Shown here piece by piece: positions 8,906 through 18,972 of a stretch of 64,000 bases of DNA (position 1 is the stretch's first letter; each line of letters starts with the position of its first letter). The notes under the pieces are model-generated. The model saw nothing but the letters and a program-made list of their open reading frames with translations. It was not told the origin of the DNA and did no database searches. The stretch lies in the NCBI GenBank assembly GCA_947373185.1, contig CANBWP010000012.1, forward strand, positions 1 through 64,000, in the 5' to 3' direction. Source of the stretch: Comamonadaceae bacterium. Its GTDB lineage: Bacteria > Pseudomonadota > Gammaproteobacteria > Burkholderiales > Burkholderiaceae_C. A program made the position numbers and the translations under genes.

Positions 8906-10387
8906 ATGAACGCACCGATCCACAAAGAACTGCCTGCACATGTGTTGGATGCAGAAACAGCCCTGAGCGACGTGACACGCGCGTGGGACACGCAAATTGT
9001 GAAAGCGCTGACGCACTACATTGGCATTCCAGCCAAGTCACCCTCTTTTGATGCCAACTGGGAAGCCAACGGCTATTTGGACACGGTGCTGCGTCAAACC
9101 GCTGAGTGGATTGAAGCGCAAAAGGTGGCCGGTCTGACTTTGGAAATTGTGCGACTGCCCGGCCGCACCCCCGTGCTGTTTTTTGACATCCCTGCCACGC
9201 GCGCGCAAGCAGACAGTTCGGGACAAACCGTTCTGATGTACGGTCACCTCGACAAACAACCTGAATTCAGTGGCTGGCGAAATGACTTGGGCCCATGGAC
9301 GCCCAAATACGAAGATGGCAAGTTGTATGGCCGCGGTGGCGCAGACGATGGGTATGCAGCCTACGCCAGCATTGCCGCTGTTCAGGCTCTGAAAAGTCAG
9401 AACACGCCTCACCCTCGCATTGTGGGTTTGATTGAAACCTGCGAAGAGTCGGGCTCTTACGATTTGTTGCCCTACGTCGATGCCTTGCGTCCGCGCTTGG
9501 GCGATGTCGGCTTGGTCATTTGCTTGGACAGTGGCGCAGGCAATTACGACCAACTCTGGCTCACCACCAGTTTGCGGGGCATGGCCAGTGGTACCTTGAA
9601 AGTAGAAATCTTGACGGAAGGCATTCACTCTGGTGACGCCTCTGGCTTGGTGCCGTCTAGTTTTCGGATCATGCGCCAAGTGCTGGACCGTTTGGAAGAC
9701 AGCCAATCGGGCCGTTTGTTGCCCGCCAGCTTTCACTGCGAAGTGCCTGCTGACCGATTGGCACAGGCCAAGGCCACAGCTAACATTTTGGGTGAAGAAG
9801 TTTACAAACGATTCCCTTGGGCACATTACGACTGCGGCGGCTCGACCACTTTCGCTTTGCCCACCACCACCGACCCTTTGCAAGCCTTGCTCAATCGGAC
9901 TTGGACGCCCACCCTCAGTGTGACGGGTGCAGAAGGATTCCCCTCGCTAGAAAATGCAGGCAACGTGCTTCGCCCCTACACCGCATTCAAACTGAGCTTG
10001 CGCTTGCCACCGTTGGTCGAAGCCGACCAAGCTGTTGCTGAAATGAAAAAGTTATTGGAAGACAACGCACCTTATCAAGCGCGCGTGACGTTTGAGTCCA
10101 ATGGCGGCGCCACCGGTTGGAACGCCCCCAGCAGCACACCCTGGTTTGAGCAAGCCTTGCAACACGCCAGCCAAGCGCACTTTGGCGCGTCGGTGGGTTA
10201 CATCGGACAGGGCGGCACCATTCCCCTGATGAACATGTTGAGCCAAGGTTTTCCAACAGCGCAAATGATGGTCTGCGGTGTGCTCGGCCCCAAAAGCAAT
10301 GCCCACGGACCGAATGAGTTTTTGCATGTGCCTTATGCCAAGAAACTCACAGCTTCGGTGTCCGAAGTGATGGCCGCCATGCCCTGA
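8906..10387 (+). CDS. M20 family metallopeptidase (dipeptidase-like)
   Basis: The 493-residue cytosolic zinc hydrolase shows the M20 metal site: H114 and D116 in YGHLDKQP, D147/D148 in GRGGADDG, catalytic base E180 and ligand E181 in ETCEESGS, D208 in CLDSGAG, and a final histidine in NEFLHVPY. A lid/dimerisation domain occupies the middle. It starts 12 nt after otnI with a GGGAGA ribosome binding site, so it appears to be the last gene of the threonate operon. No step of that pathway needs a peptidase, so its link may be accidental or point to an amide-linked substrate. Confidence 0.88.
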   Translation: MNAPIHKELPAHVLDAETALSDVTRAWDTQIVKALTHYIGIPAKSPSFDANWEANGYLDTVLRQTAEWIEAQKVAGLTLEIVRLPGRTPVLFFDIPATRAQADSSGQTVLMYGHLDKQPEFSGWRNDLGPWTPKYEDGKLYGRGGADDGYAAYASIAAVQALKSQNTPHPRIVGLIETCEESGSYDLLPYVDALRPRLGDVGLVICLDSGAGNYDQLWLTTSLRGMASGTLKVEILTEGIHSGDASGLVPSSFRIMRQVLDRLEDSQSGRLLPASFHCEVPADRLAQAKATANILGEEVYKRFPWAHYDCGGSTTFALPTTTDPLQALLNRTWTPTLSVTGAEGFPSLENAGNVLRPYTAFKLSLRLPPLVEADQAVAEMKKLLEDNAPYQARVTFESNGGATGWNAPSSTPWFEQALQHASQAHFGASVGYIGQGGTIPLMNMLSQGFPTAQMMVCGVLGPKSNAHGPNEFLHVPYAKKLTASVSEVMAAMP

Positions 10388-10423
10388 GGGCATGCCCTCA
10401 AAAAAGCATAACGCCTGTCAAGA

Positions 10424-11596
10424 TCATGCGGGGGTGTGGTTTTTGCGAATCCACACCAGCCACAACAAAGCCACGGCAGTCAGGGTCACAGGCACCAAAG
10501 AGCCATAGTTCAACCAGTCCCAGCCTTGGGTGGTGACAAGGGCACCTGATGCAAAAGACGTGAACGCCATGGTGGCGAACACACAGAAATTGATCGCGGC
10601 TTGTGCACGGTCTTTTTCTTCAGGGCGCCAGGCAGTCATCGACAAGGTGGTGCTGCCCGTGAACAAAAAGTTCCAGCCAACACCCAATAAAAACAAAGCC
10701 ACCACGAACTGACTCAGGTCTGTACCAGTCAATGCCACGGCGATGCATGCAAAGTTGAGCAACACGCCAACACCCATGATTTGCAGCGTGCCATATTTTT
10801 TGATCAGGCTGCCCGTCACAAAACCTGGTGCAAACATGCCAATCACGTGCCACTCCAAGACGAAAGCGGCATCGCTGAATTGATAGCCACAGACCTGCAT
10901 GGCCAAGGGGGTGGCCGCCATGAGCAAATTCATCACGCCATAACCCAGTGCCGCTGCCGCTGCAGACACGATGAACACCGGTTGTTTCATGATTTCAGAA
11001 AGCGGGCGTCCTTCTGTACTGCCTTTGGCTTTTTCAACCACAGGCGGGAACTTCACAAAATGCATCAGCGCCATGCCCATCACGGCCACCACCGTGAGGG
11101 CCACGTAAGCGCCCATAAAGGGTGTCTCAAACCAGCCCTTGCTGCGCGAAGCCAAGTTAGGACCCACAATGGCGCCGATCAGGCCACCGGCCATGACCCA
11201 AGACACCGCTTTTTCACGGAACGACGCTTCGGCCAATTCGGCCGCTGCAAAGCGATACAGCTGACCGTTGGCGCTGTAGTAGCCGGCCACCACCGTGGCC
11301 GTCACCAGCAACGCAAAGTTGTGTGTGTGAGCGGCGTACGCCGCCAATACAGCGGACAACAAACCCACCAACAAACCCAGCTGAAATGATACTTTGCGGC
11401 CCCACTTGGCTTGCGACTTGGCCACCAAGCCCGTCGACAGCGCGCCTCCCACCACATAGCCCATGACGGGCAAAGTGGCCATCCAGCCAACGGGCGCCAA
11501 ACTGAGCCCCACCAAGCCATTGATGGCGATGAAGGTGACGTTGTTGGTGAGGAATAAGCCTTGGCACAAGGCCAATAAAAAGAGATTGGGGTTCAT
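10424..11596 (-). CDS. MFS transporter
   Basis: The 390-residue protein has 12 probable membrane helices and the MFS loop motif around KSQAKWGRKVSF after helix 2. It starts with MNPNLFLLALCQGLFLTNN at the ATG ending at 11596. The open frame reaches much further upstream, but that part is an out-of-frame reading of rsmE and has no membrane or family character. The gene follows rsmE by 14 nt and is likely co-transcribed with amgK-rsmE. The substrate cannot be told; lipid-like or drug export is as likely as sugar uptake. Confidence 0.85.
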   Translation of the reverse strand: MNPNLFLLALCQGLFLTNNVTFIAINGLVGLSLAPVGWMATLPVMGYVVGGALSTGLVAKSQAKWGRKVSFQLGLLVGLLSAVLAAYAAHTHNFALLVTATVVAGYYSANGQLYRFAAAELAEASFREKAVSWVMAGGLIGAIVGPNLASRSKGWFETPFMGAYVALTVVAVMGMALMHFVKFPPVVEKAKGSTEGRPLSEIMKQPVFIVSAAAAALGYGVMNLLMAATPLAMQVCGYQFSDAAFVLEWHVIGMFAPGFVTGSLIKKYGTLQIMGVGVLLNFACIAVALTGTDLSQFVVALFLLGVGWNFLFTGSTTLSMTAWRPEEKDRAQAAINFCVFATMAFTSFASGALVTTQGWDWLNYGSLVPVTLTAVALLWLVWIRKNHTPA

Positions 11597-11610
11597 ACAC
11601 CCGAGTGTAT

Positions 11611-12381
11611 CTAGATCAACGCACTCAAAACAGACAAAACAGCAATCGGTGCCGTTTCGGCTCTTAAGACCCTGCGACCCAAACTCACAGGCAAAAACCC
11701 AGCCTCTAAGGCTTGCGCTTCCTCGACAGGGCTGAGTCCGCCCTCCGGACCGCTCAGCAAGGTGATGTCGAGGGATTGCCCAGATGCCGCAATTTGAGCA
11801 TTGGCCAAAGCCACTTTCAAACTTTGGGTGCCCTGAGACAGCGACAAGACCCAACGCACGGGGGTCGTACTGCCTTCTTTGGCGGGGCTGATGTGGCTGA
11901 CAATCGCCTCGGCCAAACTCAGGGGCGAAGCCACCTGAAGCACCCGATTGCGACCACACTGCTCGCTGGCGGCCACTGCAATGGCTTGCCAATGGGCCAA
12001 TTTCTTGTCCGAACGCTCGCCTTTCAATTTCAAAACACTGCGCTCCGCTGTGATGGGCAGCACGCTTGCCGCGCCCAACTCCGTGACCTTTTCTAACAAC
12101 CAGTCCATGCGCTCGTTGGCAGTTACGCCACACCATACGTTCACATTCACGGCCAGTTCACGTGAGACTTCGGTTTGCTCAACCACCCGCACAGCCACAT
12201 CACTGCGGCCCATGCGCAAAATGAGTGCTTGATACTCACAGCCGTCGCCGTTGAACAACGTGATGGCGTCGTCAGGTTGCAAACGCCGCACTTGGACATG
12301 GCGCGCGGTGCCTGCGGGCAAGTCCAATTCGTCGCCGGGATGCAACGCAGAAGGGCAATGAAAACGTGGCAAATTTGACAT
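11611..12381 (-). CDS. rsmE: 16S rRNA (uracil1498-N3)-methyltransferase
   Basis: The 256-residue SPOUT-family enzyme methylates U1498 of 16S rRNA. Visible features are the N-terminal PUA-like domain (HVQVRRLQPDDAITLFNGDG), the block KVTELGAASVLPITAERS, the ATP/SAM-site segment LLSGPEGGLSPVEE, and the C-terminal SLGRRVLRAETAPIAVLSVL that forms the trefoil knot. The length is normal. It starts 11 nt after amgK. Confidence 0.95.
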   Translation of the reverse strand: MSNLPRFHCPSALHPGDELDLPAGTARHVQVRRLQPDDAITLFNGDGCEYQALILRMGRSDVAVRVVEQTEVSRELAVNVNVWCGVTANERMDWLLEKVTELGAASVLPITAERSVLKLKGERSDKKLAHWQAIAVAASEQCGRNRVLQVASPLSLAEAIVSHISPAKEGSTTPVRWVLSLSQGTQSLKVALANAQIAASGQSLDITLLSGPEGGLSPVEEAQALEAGFLPVSLGRRVLRAETAPIAVLSVLSALI

Positions 12382-12392
12382 GAAGTGTTCGC

Positions 12393-13481
12393 TTACAAAC
12401 GGCCAAATGCAAAGCCGGTCAAGCCATCAGCACCTTCAACGCCTTCGATCAAGCGCAACAATGGCTTCAGCTCAATGTAACGTGACGCTGTGGCGCGGAT
12501 GTACGCGATGAAGCGCGGCGCATCCGCCAAGTACTTTTCTTTGCCGTCGCGAAGCGTCAGCCGAGCAAAAATGCCGGCCACTTTCAGGTGCCGCTGCAAA
12601 CCCATCCACTCCACTGCGCGGTAAAACGCGCCGAAGTCTTGGTGCCAATCTTCAAAGTCCAACAAGCCCACTTTGCGCGCTTTTTCCCAATACCGAATGG
12701 TCACGTCAAGCACAAAATCTTCTTCCCATGTTAAGAACGCATCGCGCATCAAACTGGCCACGTCATAGGTCACGGGGCCATAGACAGCATCTTGGAAGTC
12801 CAAAACGCCCAAAGCCGAATCTGCACCGACCGGCATCATGAGATTGCGGGGCATGAAGTCACGGTGCACAAACACAGACGGTGCAGCCACATTGCGTGCC
12901 ACCACGGTTTGAAAGGTGCTGTCCAAGGTTTGGCGCATCTTGCCTTCAACTGCAACACCTCGGTGTTGCGTCAAGTACCAATCTGGGAACAAGCTCAACT
13001 CTCGTTGTAACAAAGCCTCATCGTAGGCGGGCAAAACGCTGGGTTTGGAAGACAGTTGCCAGGCGATCAGGGTCTCCACCGCTTGCATGTAAAGGGCATG
13101 GTTGGCCTGCGGATTTTGCACGTCGATGGCTGACATCATGGTGCGATCGCCCAAATCGGTCAGCAACATGAAACCCTGCGCTTGGTGCCAAGCCAACACC
13201 TCCGGCGCCTTTAAGCCTGCGTCTTTCATGAGTTGCGCCACTTTGACAAAAGGTTCGCAATTTTCTTTGTCCGGCGGCGCATCCATCACGATCAAGCTTT
13301 GGCCGGCTTGCGTGTCCACCCGCAGATAGCGCCTGAAACTGGCGTCTGCCGAAGCGATTCGCAAACTTTGGGGCAGCAGGCCATGGGCTTGGGCCATGCC
13401 TTGCAACCACGCCTCACAGGCTAATTGGCGCTGCGGGTCGGCCCACATCACCGTGTCTTTGTTGTGTTGATCAGAATTCAA
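12393..13481 (-). CDS. amgK: N-acetylmuramate/N-acetylglucosamine kinase (AmgK-like)
   Basis: The 362-residue protein has the aminoglycoside phosphotransferase fold: catalytic loop VHRDFMPRNL (H206, D208, N213) and the DFQDA metal motif (D228-D231). Beside lptD, this family is AmgK, which phosphorylates MurNAc at the anomeric carbon so that MurU can make UDP-MurNAc. This recycles peptidoglycan and bypasses MurA, the fosfomycin target. The frame opens with TTG preceded by AGGACGAG; an ATG 11 codons on (13448) is an alternative start. murU itself lies 10 kb away in this window. Confidence 0.88.
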   Translation of the reverse strand: MNSDQHNKDTVMWADPQRQLACEAWLQGMAQAHGLLPQSLRIASADASFRRYLRVDTQAGQSLIVMDAPPDKENCEPFVKVAQLMKDAGLKAPEVLAWHQAQGFMLLTDLGDRTMMSAIDVQNPQANHALYMQAVETLIAWQLSSKPSVLPAYDEALLQRELSLFPDWYLTQHRGVAVEGKMRQTLDSTFQTVVARNVAAPSVFVHRDFMPRNLMMPVGADSALGVLDFQDAVYGPVTYDVASLMRDAFLTWEEDFVLDVTIRYWEKARKVGLLDFEDWHQDFGAFYRAVEWMGLQRHLKVAGIFARLTLRDGKEKYLADAPRFIAYIRATASRYIELKPLLRLIEGVEGADGLTGFAFGRL

Positions 13482-13629
13482 GTTCTCGTCCTAGGAAAAG
13501 GGCGGTGCGCTGAGCATCAAAGCACCCCTACAAACAACAAGTCGGCAGGTTCATCACTTTTCAGGACCTCTCTGCCAGCACTCATGGATAATCCATTCTA
13601 CAAACACCCGTCAAACCGGACGACAGCCC

Positions 13630-16050
13630 TTGAAGACCACACACCCATTTCAGACCAAAAAGCTTGCACAAGCACTGACATTGTGTGGCATCTTATTGTG
13701 GCAAACACTTAGCCTTGCACAAACTCAAGGACCCGCGCCTGTTCCTGCACCTGGCAGCTCAGGCGTCGTCTTACAAAACAGCCTGCGCCTCGAAGAAAAG
13801 ATTTCTGACCAAGAGCGCAAGCAAGCGCCCCTGTTTGTGTCGGGTCAACGCATCCATGCCAGGCCCGATTTGGACATCGTGATCGAAGGCGATGCCACCC
13901 TTCGCAAACAGGGATTGAACGTCAAGGCCCAACGCATCGAATACGACCAGTCGCAAGACAAAATCAAGGCCGAAGGAGATGTCCGCATCCGGCGCGAAGG
14001 CAACCTTTTTTATGGGCCCGCCCTGAGCTTGCAAGTGGACGCCTTTGAGGGCACGTTTGTGCAGGCGCAATTCGAGCTCCTCAAAGGTGGTGGCCATGGT
14101 CAAGCCTCAGAAATTGAATTCATTGACCCTCATCGGGCCATCATCAAAAACGCCACATACACCACCTGCTCGCGCGTGCCAGGTCCCAGTTGGTTGCCCG
14201 AGTGGGTCTTGAAGGCCGCTAGCTTTCAAGTCAACGAAGAAGACAACACCATCCAGGCCAAAGATTTGCAGCTGCGCTTCAAAGATGTGCCCATTTTGGC
14301 GGCACCTTCTTTGACCTTCCCCTTGGACAGCAATCGGCAATCCGGATTTTTAGCCCCACTCATTGGCATCGACTCCGTCAGTGGTTTCGAGGTGTCCTCA
14401 CCTTATTACTGGAACATTGCCCCCAACCGCGATGCCACCTTAACGACCACGCTCATGTCCAAACGCGGTGTCGCCTTGGACTCTGAATTCCGTTATTTGG
14501 AGACTGTCAGCCAAGGTCAAACCCGTTTGAACTGGATGCCCACCGACTCTTTGCGACAACAGTCGCGTTGGGGCTTGTCCAGTCAAAACATCGGTGAAAT
14601 TGACACAGGCATTTCTGGCTTGGGACGTCTTGGCATGAACGTCAACATCAATCGGGTCAGCGATGACAACTATTGGCGCGACTTTCCGCGTGCCGGACTG
14701 TCGTTGACTCAACGCTTGCTGCCTGCCTCTGGCAGTTTGAACTGGTCTGAAGGTGACCTGTCCATGATGGCGCAGGTCTTGCAATTCCAAACGCTCCAAG
14801 ACATCAGCTCGCCCATCACCCCGCCTTATAACCGCTCTCCGCAAATTGTGGCTCGCTACAACAAGTGGGACGTGCATGGGTTTGACTTCTCGCTCACGGC
14901 CGATACCACACGCTTTGAAGCCGACTACAGTCAAATTCCGGGGGGCGCCAGCACCTTGCTGCGCAACGGCCAGCGAAGTTATGCCGCTGCTCAATTGAGT
15001 CGCCCTTGGATCAGTTCATGGGGGTTTATCACGCCCAAGGTTCAGCTGCACGGCACGCGCTACCAACTGGACTCGCCACTGTCCAATGGCCAGCTGGAAG
15101 CCAATCGATTGCTGCCGACCTACAGCTTAGACACCGGTTTGATTTACGAACGTGACGCGTCCTTTTTTGGCCGTGGATTGCGGCAGACCCTCGAGCCCCG
15201 GGCCTTTTTTGTCAGAACGCCTTACAGAGACCAAAGTCAATTGCCCAGCTACGACAGCGGTGCAACCGACTTCAACCTCACGACGATCTACTCAGAAAAC
15301 CCCTATGTGGGCCAAGACCGGATTGCAGACAACAACTTGGTGACACTCGGCGTGAACAGCCGTTTCTTTGATGCCAATACAGGGGCAGAATTGGCGCGAT
15401 TCGGTTTTGCACAGCGCTTTCGCTTTTCTGATCAAATGGTTCGACTCCCAGGCGAGTCAGCCGTAGCCTCTGGCTTCAGCGACATTTTGTTAGGTGCCGG
15501 CACCCGTTGGGACAATCGCTGGTCGTTTGACTCTACGTTGCAATTCGATGCGCAAACGCATAAAACGACTCGAACCACGCTCACGTCTAGATTCAACCCA
15601 AGCCCCTACCGAGTCTTCAACACAGCTTATCGTTTTACACGTGATCAAAGTGAACAAATCGATGTAGGCTGGCAATGGCCTTTGCAAGATGTGTCCTTCT
15701 TCAAGCCAGAGACCGATACTTCAGGCCCCGTTCTTGGCCCCGGTCAAGGCCTGGGTGCAGACCGCTGGTACAGCGTGGGCCGCATGAACTACAGTGTGAA
15801 AGACCGAAAAGTGGTCGACACCTTGCTAGGTTTCGAATATGACGCAGGTTGTTGGTTGGGACGCGTGGTCTATGAACGCCTCCAAAGTACGACCAGCACA
15901 TCGCGCAGTCGCATTTTGTTTCAGCTCGAATTTGTGGGTTTAGCCCGAGTTGGCTCCAGCCCGCTGAAAACATTGCGCGACAATATCCCCCGTTACCAAT
16001 ATCTTCGAGAAGACTTGGCGCCTACCAGCAGATTCAGCAACTATGACTAA
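13630..16050 (+). CDS. lptD: LPS-assembly protein LptD
   Basis: The 806-residue outer-membrane beta-barrel inserts lipopolysaccharide into the outer leaflet with LptE. It has a signal peptide with a basic start and hydrophobic core ending LSLAQTQ, an N-terminal LptA-like jellyroll (VEGDATLRKQGLNVKAQRIEYD region), and a C-terminal barrel with the conserved NYWRDFP. Only two mature cysteines are seen, C180 and C741, where E. coli has four. The start is TTG, since no in-frame ATG or GTG fits. The gene is divergent from amgK and overlaps surA by 8 nt. Confidence 0.95.
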   Translation: MKTTHPFQTKKLAQALTLCGILLWQTLSLAQTQGPAPVPAPGSSGVVLQNSLRLEEKISDQERKQAPLFVSGQRIHARPDLDIVIEGDATLRKQGLNVKAQRIEYDQSQDKIKAEGDVRIRREGNLFYGPALSLQVDAFEGTFVQAQFELLKGGGHGQASEIEFIDPHRAIIKNATYTTCSRVPGPSWLPEWVLKAASFQVNEEDNTIQAKDLQLRFKDVPILAAPSLTFPLDSNRQSGFLAPLIGIDSVSGFEVSSPYYWNIAPNRDATLTTTLMSKRGVALDSEFRYLETVSQGQTRLNWMPTDSLRQQSRWGLSSQNIGEIDTGISGLGRLGMNVNINRVSDDNYWRDFPRAGLSLTQRLLPASGSLNWSEGDLSMMAQVLQFQTLQDISSPITPPYNRSPQIVARYNKWDVHGFDFSLTADTTRFEADYSQIPGGASTLLRNGQRSYAAAQLSRPWISSWGFITPKVQLHGTRYQLDSPLSNGQLEANRLLPTYSLDTGLIYERDASFFGRGLRQTLEPRAFFVRTPYRDQSQLPSYDSGATDFNLTTIYSENPYVGQDRIADNNLVTLGVNSRFFDANTGAELARFGFAQRFRFSDQMVRLPGESAVASGFSDILLGAGTRWDNRWSFDSTLQFDAQTHKTTRTTLTSRFNPSPYRVFNTAYRFTRDQSEQIDVGWQWPLQDVSFFKPETDTSGPVLGPGQGLGADRWYSVGRMNYSVKDRKVVDTLLGFEYDAGCWLGRVVYERLQSTTSTSRSRILFQLEFVGLARVGSSPLKTLRDNIPRYQYLREDLAPTSRFSNYD

Positions 16051-17443
16051 ATTCACTTTCTCACCTTCACATGCCCATGACGCGCCTTTGACATTGGCCC
16101 CAATGACAAGCAAGGTGAACCAAGCGCTAGCGCAATGGGCTTCAGGCATTGTGTTGTCGCTGGGGCTTGGCTTGTTGGGTGCTGCAAACGCACAAGCACC
16201 GTTGAAGGCCCGTCCCGCCGATTACATTGTGGCGGTTGTGAACTCCGAACCCATCACCAACAACGAAGTCCAAAGTCTCAAAACGAGGATGGAAAAACAA
16301 ACGCCGCCAGGCGTCCAGCTGCCTGAAGCCAAGGTGTTGATGCAGCAAGCCCTTGATCAATTGATCATTGAAAAAGCACAGTTGCAAGTCGCACGTGAAA
16401 ACGGCATTCGGATCGATGACCTGGAAGTTGATCAAACGGAGTTGACCATTGCGCGACAAAACCAACTGAGCAAAGAAGAGCTCTACAAGCGCTTGGGCCA
16501 AGATGGTTTGACAGTCGCTACGTTCAGAGAACAGGTTCGCACACAGATCACCATCAACCGTTTGCGCGAAAGAGAAGTTGAAAATCGTGCGCGGGTTTCT
16601 GACACTGACGTTGAAAAATTCATCCAAACCCAACAGTCCAACAAGCTGACAACGTCTGCGCAAGTGGATTTGAATTTGGGCATGATTTTGATTGCCGTGC
16701 CCGAAAACAGCACCGATCAAGAAATCGCAAACCGCCAAGCCAAAGCACTCGAAGTTTCACAGCGGGCCAAGCGAGGTGAAAACTTTGCAACGCTGGCCAG
16801 CACATTCTCAGAGGCTGCCGACAAAGGCGCCAATGGCGGCGAAATGGGTCTGCGGCCTGCCGACCGTTACCCCGCACTTTTCACGGAAGGTGTTCAAGCA
16901 TTGACCAAAGGCGACATCTCTGAACCCTTGCGTTCTGGCGCTGGCTTTCACATTTTGAAAGTTCTTGAGAAAAAGCAAAGTGATTTGAGTGGTCTGAACA
17001 TCATTCAAACTCGTGCGCGCCACATTTTGCTGCGCCTGGGAAATGACCTGAACGAAAACACCGCTCGCAATCGCCTGATGACTTACAAACAGCGCATTCA
17101 ATCGGGCACAGACTTTGCAGAATTGGCGCGCCAGTTCTCACAAGATGGCAGCGCTTCTGCAGGCGGTGATTTAGGTTGGGCCAGCCCCGGGCAATTTGTG
17201 CCTGAGTTTGAAGAGGTCATGTCCCGCTTGCGGCCCGGTCAGGTGAGTGATCCATTGGTCTCACGTTTTGGCGTGCACCTCATCCAAGTCATGGAGCGTC
17301 GTGAAGTGCCTGTCACGGTTCGCGAACAACGAGAAATGGTCCGCAATCAATTGCGCGAAAAGAAAATGGAAGAGCTTTACACCACTTGGGTCGAAGAGTT
17401 GCGCGGTCGCGCCTATGTTGAGTTGCGCGAACCTCCCCAATGA
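16043..17443 (+). CDS. surA: Periplasmic chaperone/peptidyl-prolyl isomerase SurA
   Basis: The 466-residue protein has an N-terminal chaperone domain with the start [18 protein letters not shown]. Two parvulin domains follow: one near residues 205-310, with [16 protein letters not shown], and one near 325-425, with [20 protein letters not shown] signal peptide ends [10 protein letters not shown] second in-frame ATG at 16103 would give a cleaner signal peptide ([12 protein letters not shown]) and may be the true start. SurA escorts outer-membrane proteins, including LptD, through the periplasm, so the lptD-surA overlap makes sense. Confidence 0.95.
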   Translation: MTKFTFSPSHAHDAPLTLAPMTSKVNQALAQWASGIVLSLGLGLLGAANAQAPLKARPADYIVAVVNSEPITNNEVQSLKTRMEKQTPPGVQLPEAKVLMQQALDQLIIEKAQLQVARENGIRIDDLEVDQTELTIARQNQLSKEELYKRLGQDGLTVATFREQVRTQITINRLREREVENRARVSDTDVEKFIQTQQSNKLTTSAQVDLNLGMILIAVPENSTDQEIANRQAKALEVSQRAKRGENFATLASTFSEAADKGANGGEMGLRPADRYPALFTEGVQALTKGDISEPLRSGAGFHILKVLEKKQSDLSGLNIIQTRARHILLRLGNDLNENTARNRLMTYKQRIQSGTDFAELARQFSQDGSASAGGDLGWASPGQFVPEFEEVMSRLRPGQVSDPLVSRFGVHLIQVMERREVPVTVREQREMVRNQLREKKMEELYTTWVEELRGRAYVELREPPQ

Positions 17444-18195
17444 AGCACATCGCTCGCAAACGTTTCGGTCAGCACTTTTTGTCAGATGGTGGGATCATTG
17501 ACGCCATCGTAGATGCCATCCATCCACAATCAGGCCAGCCCATGGTGGAAATTGGGCCCGGCCTCGCCGCACTGACGCAACCCTTGGTAGAACGTTTAGG
17601 TCACCTCACGGTCATTGAACTTGACCGAGATTTGGCACTCCGACTTCGCCTGCACAAACAACTGAGTGTGGTGGAATCGGATGTGCTTCGCGTTGACTTC
17701 ACGGCTCTGGCAGAAGGCAAGAAATTGCGCGTGGTTGGCAATTTGCCCTACAACATTTCAACGCCTATTTTATTTCACCTGCTTGAGCACGTCGACGTGA
17801 TCACCGATCAGCACTTCATGTTGCAAAAAGAAGTCATTGACCGCATGGTGGCGTCGCCTTCGACCTCAGACTACGGCAGGCTCTCCGTCATGCTGCAGTG
17901 GCGCTACGAAATGGAAAATGTGCTGTTCGTGCCGCCAGAGAGTTTTGACCCCCCCCCGCGTGTTGACAGTGCGGTGGTGAGAATGGTGCCGCGCGCTGAA
18001 CCCGCGCCCATTGAGCCCAAACTTCTTGAAAAATTGGTGCAAGTGGCTTTCAGCCAACGTCGAAAACTGCTCCGACACACGCTGGGCGCTTGGCTCACTG
18101 AAAGAAATTTCGCCGGTCACTTTGACGTGCAGCGTCGTGCGGAAGAAGTTCCGGTGCAAGAGTATCTTGCGCTGGCTTTGGCATTGAACGCCTGA
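17440..18195 (+). CDS. rsmA: 16S rRNA dimethyladenosine transferase (KsgA)
   Basis: The 251-residue enzyme dimethylates A1518 and A1519 of 16S rRNA. SAM-binding motifs are [14 protein letters not shown] and VIELDRDL; the catalytic NLPYNIS motif is at about residues 104-110. The gene overlaps surA by 4 nt. In many relatives pdxA sits between surA and rsmA; here it does not. The gene ends at a strong bidirectional terminator. Confidence 0.96.
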   Translation: MKHIARKRFGQHFLSDGGIIDAIVDAIHPQSGQPMVEIGPGLAALTQPLVERLGHLTVIELDRDLALRLRLHKQLSVVESDVLRVDFTALAEGKKLRVVGNLPYNISTPILFHLLEHVDVITDQHFMLQKEVIDRMVASPSTSDYGRLSVMLQWRYEMENVLFVPPESFDPPPRVDSAVVRMVPRAEPAPIEPKLLEKLVQVAFSQRRKLLRHTLGAWLTERNFAGHFDVQRRAEEVPVQEYLALALALNA

Positions 18196-18208
18196 ACATT
18201 TCACACAC

Positions 18209-18250
18209 AAAAAAATGGTGCAGTGGCTCTGCGCCCTTGCACCATTTTTT
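18209..18250. terminator. Bidirectional Rho-independent terminator
   Basis: A perfect stem TGGTGCA/TGCACCA (18216-18222 and 18238-18244) is flanked by an A-tract on the left and TTTTTT on the right. It can therefore end rsmA from the left and the barstar gene from the right. A second 7-bp hairpin CGACGAT-GTG-ATCGTCG follows at 18264-18280. Confidence 0.85.
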
Positions 18251-18301
18251 GGGGATCACTTACCGACGATGTGATCGTCGACAGCGATGATTCAATTGTG
18301 A

Positions 18302-18913
18302 TTACGCAGCAGCGAGCCAATAACCCGCGTTGAACGGACTGCTCATGCGAAGCGCCAAAGGTGACACATCCACCAATTTGTCGGTTGGCATTTTCTCGCC
18401 TTCTTCGGCCACCATTTCAACACCGTCTGCATCCAGCTCGGGCGTTGTTTCTGCCAGCTTCTCAGCGCCAGCCGTGGCAGCACGTGCCACAGAGAACGAG
18501 TAAAAGCAGCGGAAGGGCACTTTGCGGTCACCCCAGTAATCGGCGGTGTCGCGGAAGATGTCGAGCAATTGCTCACGTGCTTCCTTGTCAAACTTGGCAT
18601 GCGCAGGAATTTGCTCCAAGACCACGATAAAGCCAGGCTGTGGGCCAGACTTGTGCAATGGATCTGTCATGCTGTCATACAAAGCGTCAAAGTTTTTGCC
18701 GAAATGCGAGGGCAATGTGAACTGACCTGCGATCAAATCGAGAACGTCTTGCTTGCTCTGGGCTTTAGACAAATTGGCGTACAAAAAGTGGTGCCCCAAA
18801 CCCTGTGCCGCTTCCTGCAAATCGCTCACACGAAATGCACGAATCGACTGGACGATGTTCGTCCGTACACCTTTCAAAGGTGTCTCTTGGTCCTGTCGAA
18901 TTGGCTGGTCCAT
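18302..18913 (-). CDS. Barstar-family ribonuclease inhibitor
   Basis: The 203-residue cytoplasmic protein has a barstar core from about residue 20 to 140. The signature FTLPSHFGKNFDALYD (65-80) matches the helix by which barstar plugs the active site of barnase-type RNases. A 60-residue acidic tail of unknown role follows and makes it longer than classic barstar (about 90). The ATG at 18913 is preferred over a GTG at 18925 because the GAGAGTGAGA stretch is then a usable ribosome binding site. The secreted RNase gene lies directly upstream on the same strand. Confidence 0.85.
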   Translation of the reverse strand: MDQPIRQDQETPLKGVRTNIVQSIRAFRVSDLQEAAQGLGHHFLYANLSKAQSKQDVLDLIAGQFTLPSHFGKNFDALYDSMTDPLHKSGPQPGFIVVLEQIPAHAKFDKEAREQLLDIFRDTADYWGDRKVPFRCFYSFSVARAATAGAEKLAETTPELDADGVEMVAEEGEKMPTDKLVDVSPLALRMSSPFNAGYWLAAA

Positions 18914-18972
18914 CGCCGTTCTCACTCTCTAATTTTTTAATTCAGCCTTGTGGGCTGTGATTGACAAACACC

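Noticed and set aside
10386-10399. Perfect palindrome GAGGGCATGCCCTC followed by A's
   Set aside because: It has no loop and the T-run on the minus strand precedes it, so it is not a terminator for either gene.
11597-12136. A 180-codon upstream extension of the MFS frame
   Set aside because: It is an out-of-frame reading of rsmE with no family or membrane character; the MFS protein begins at 11596.
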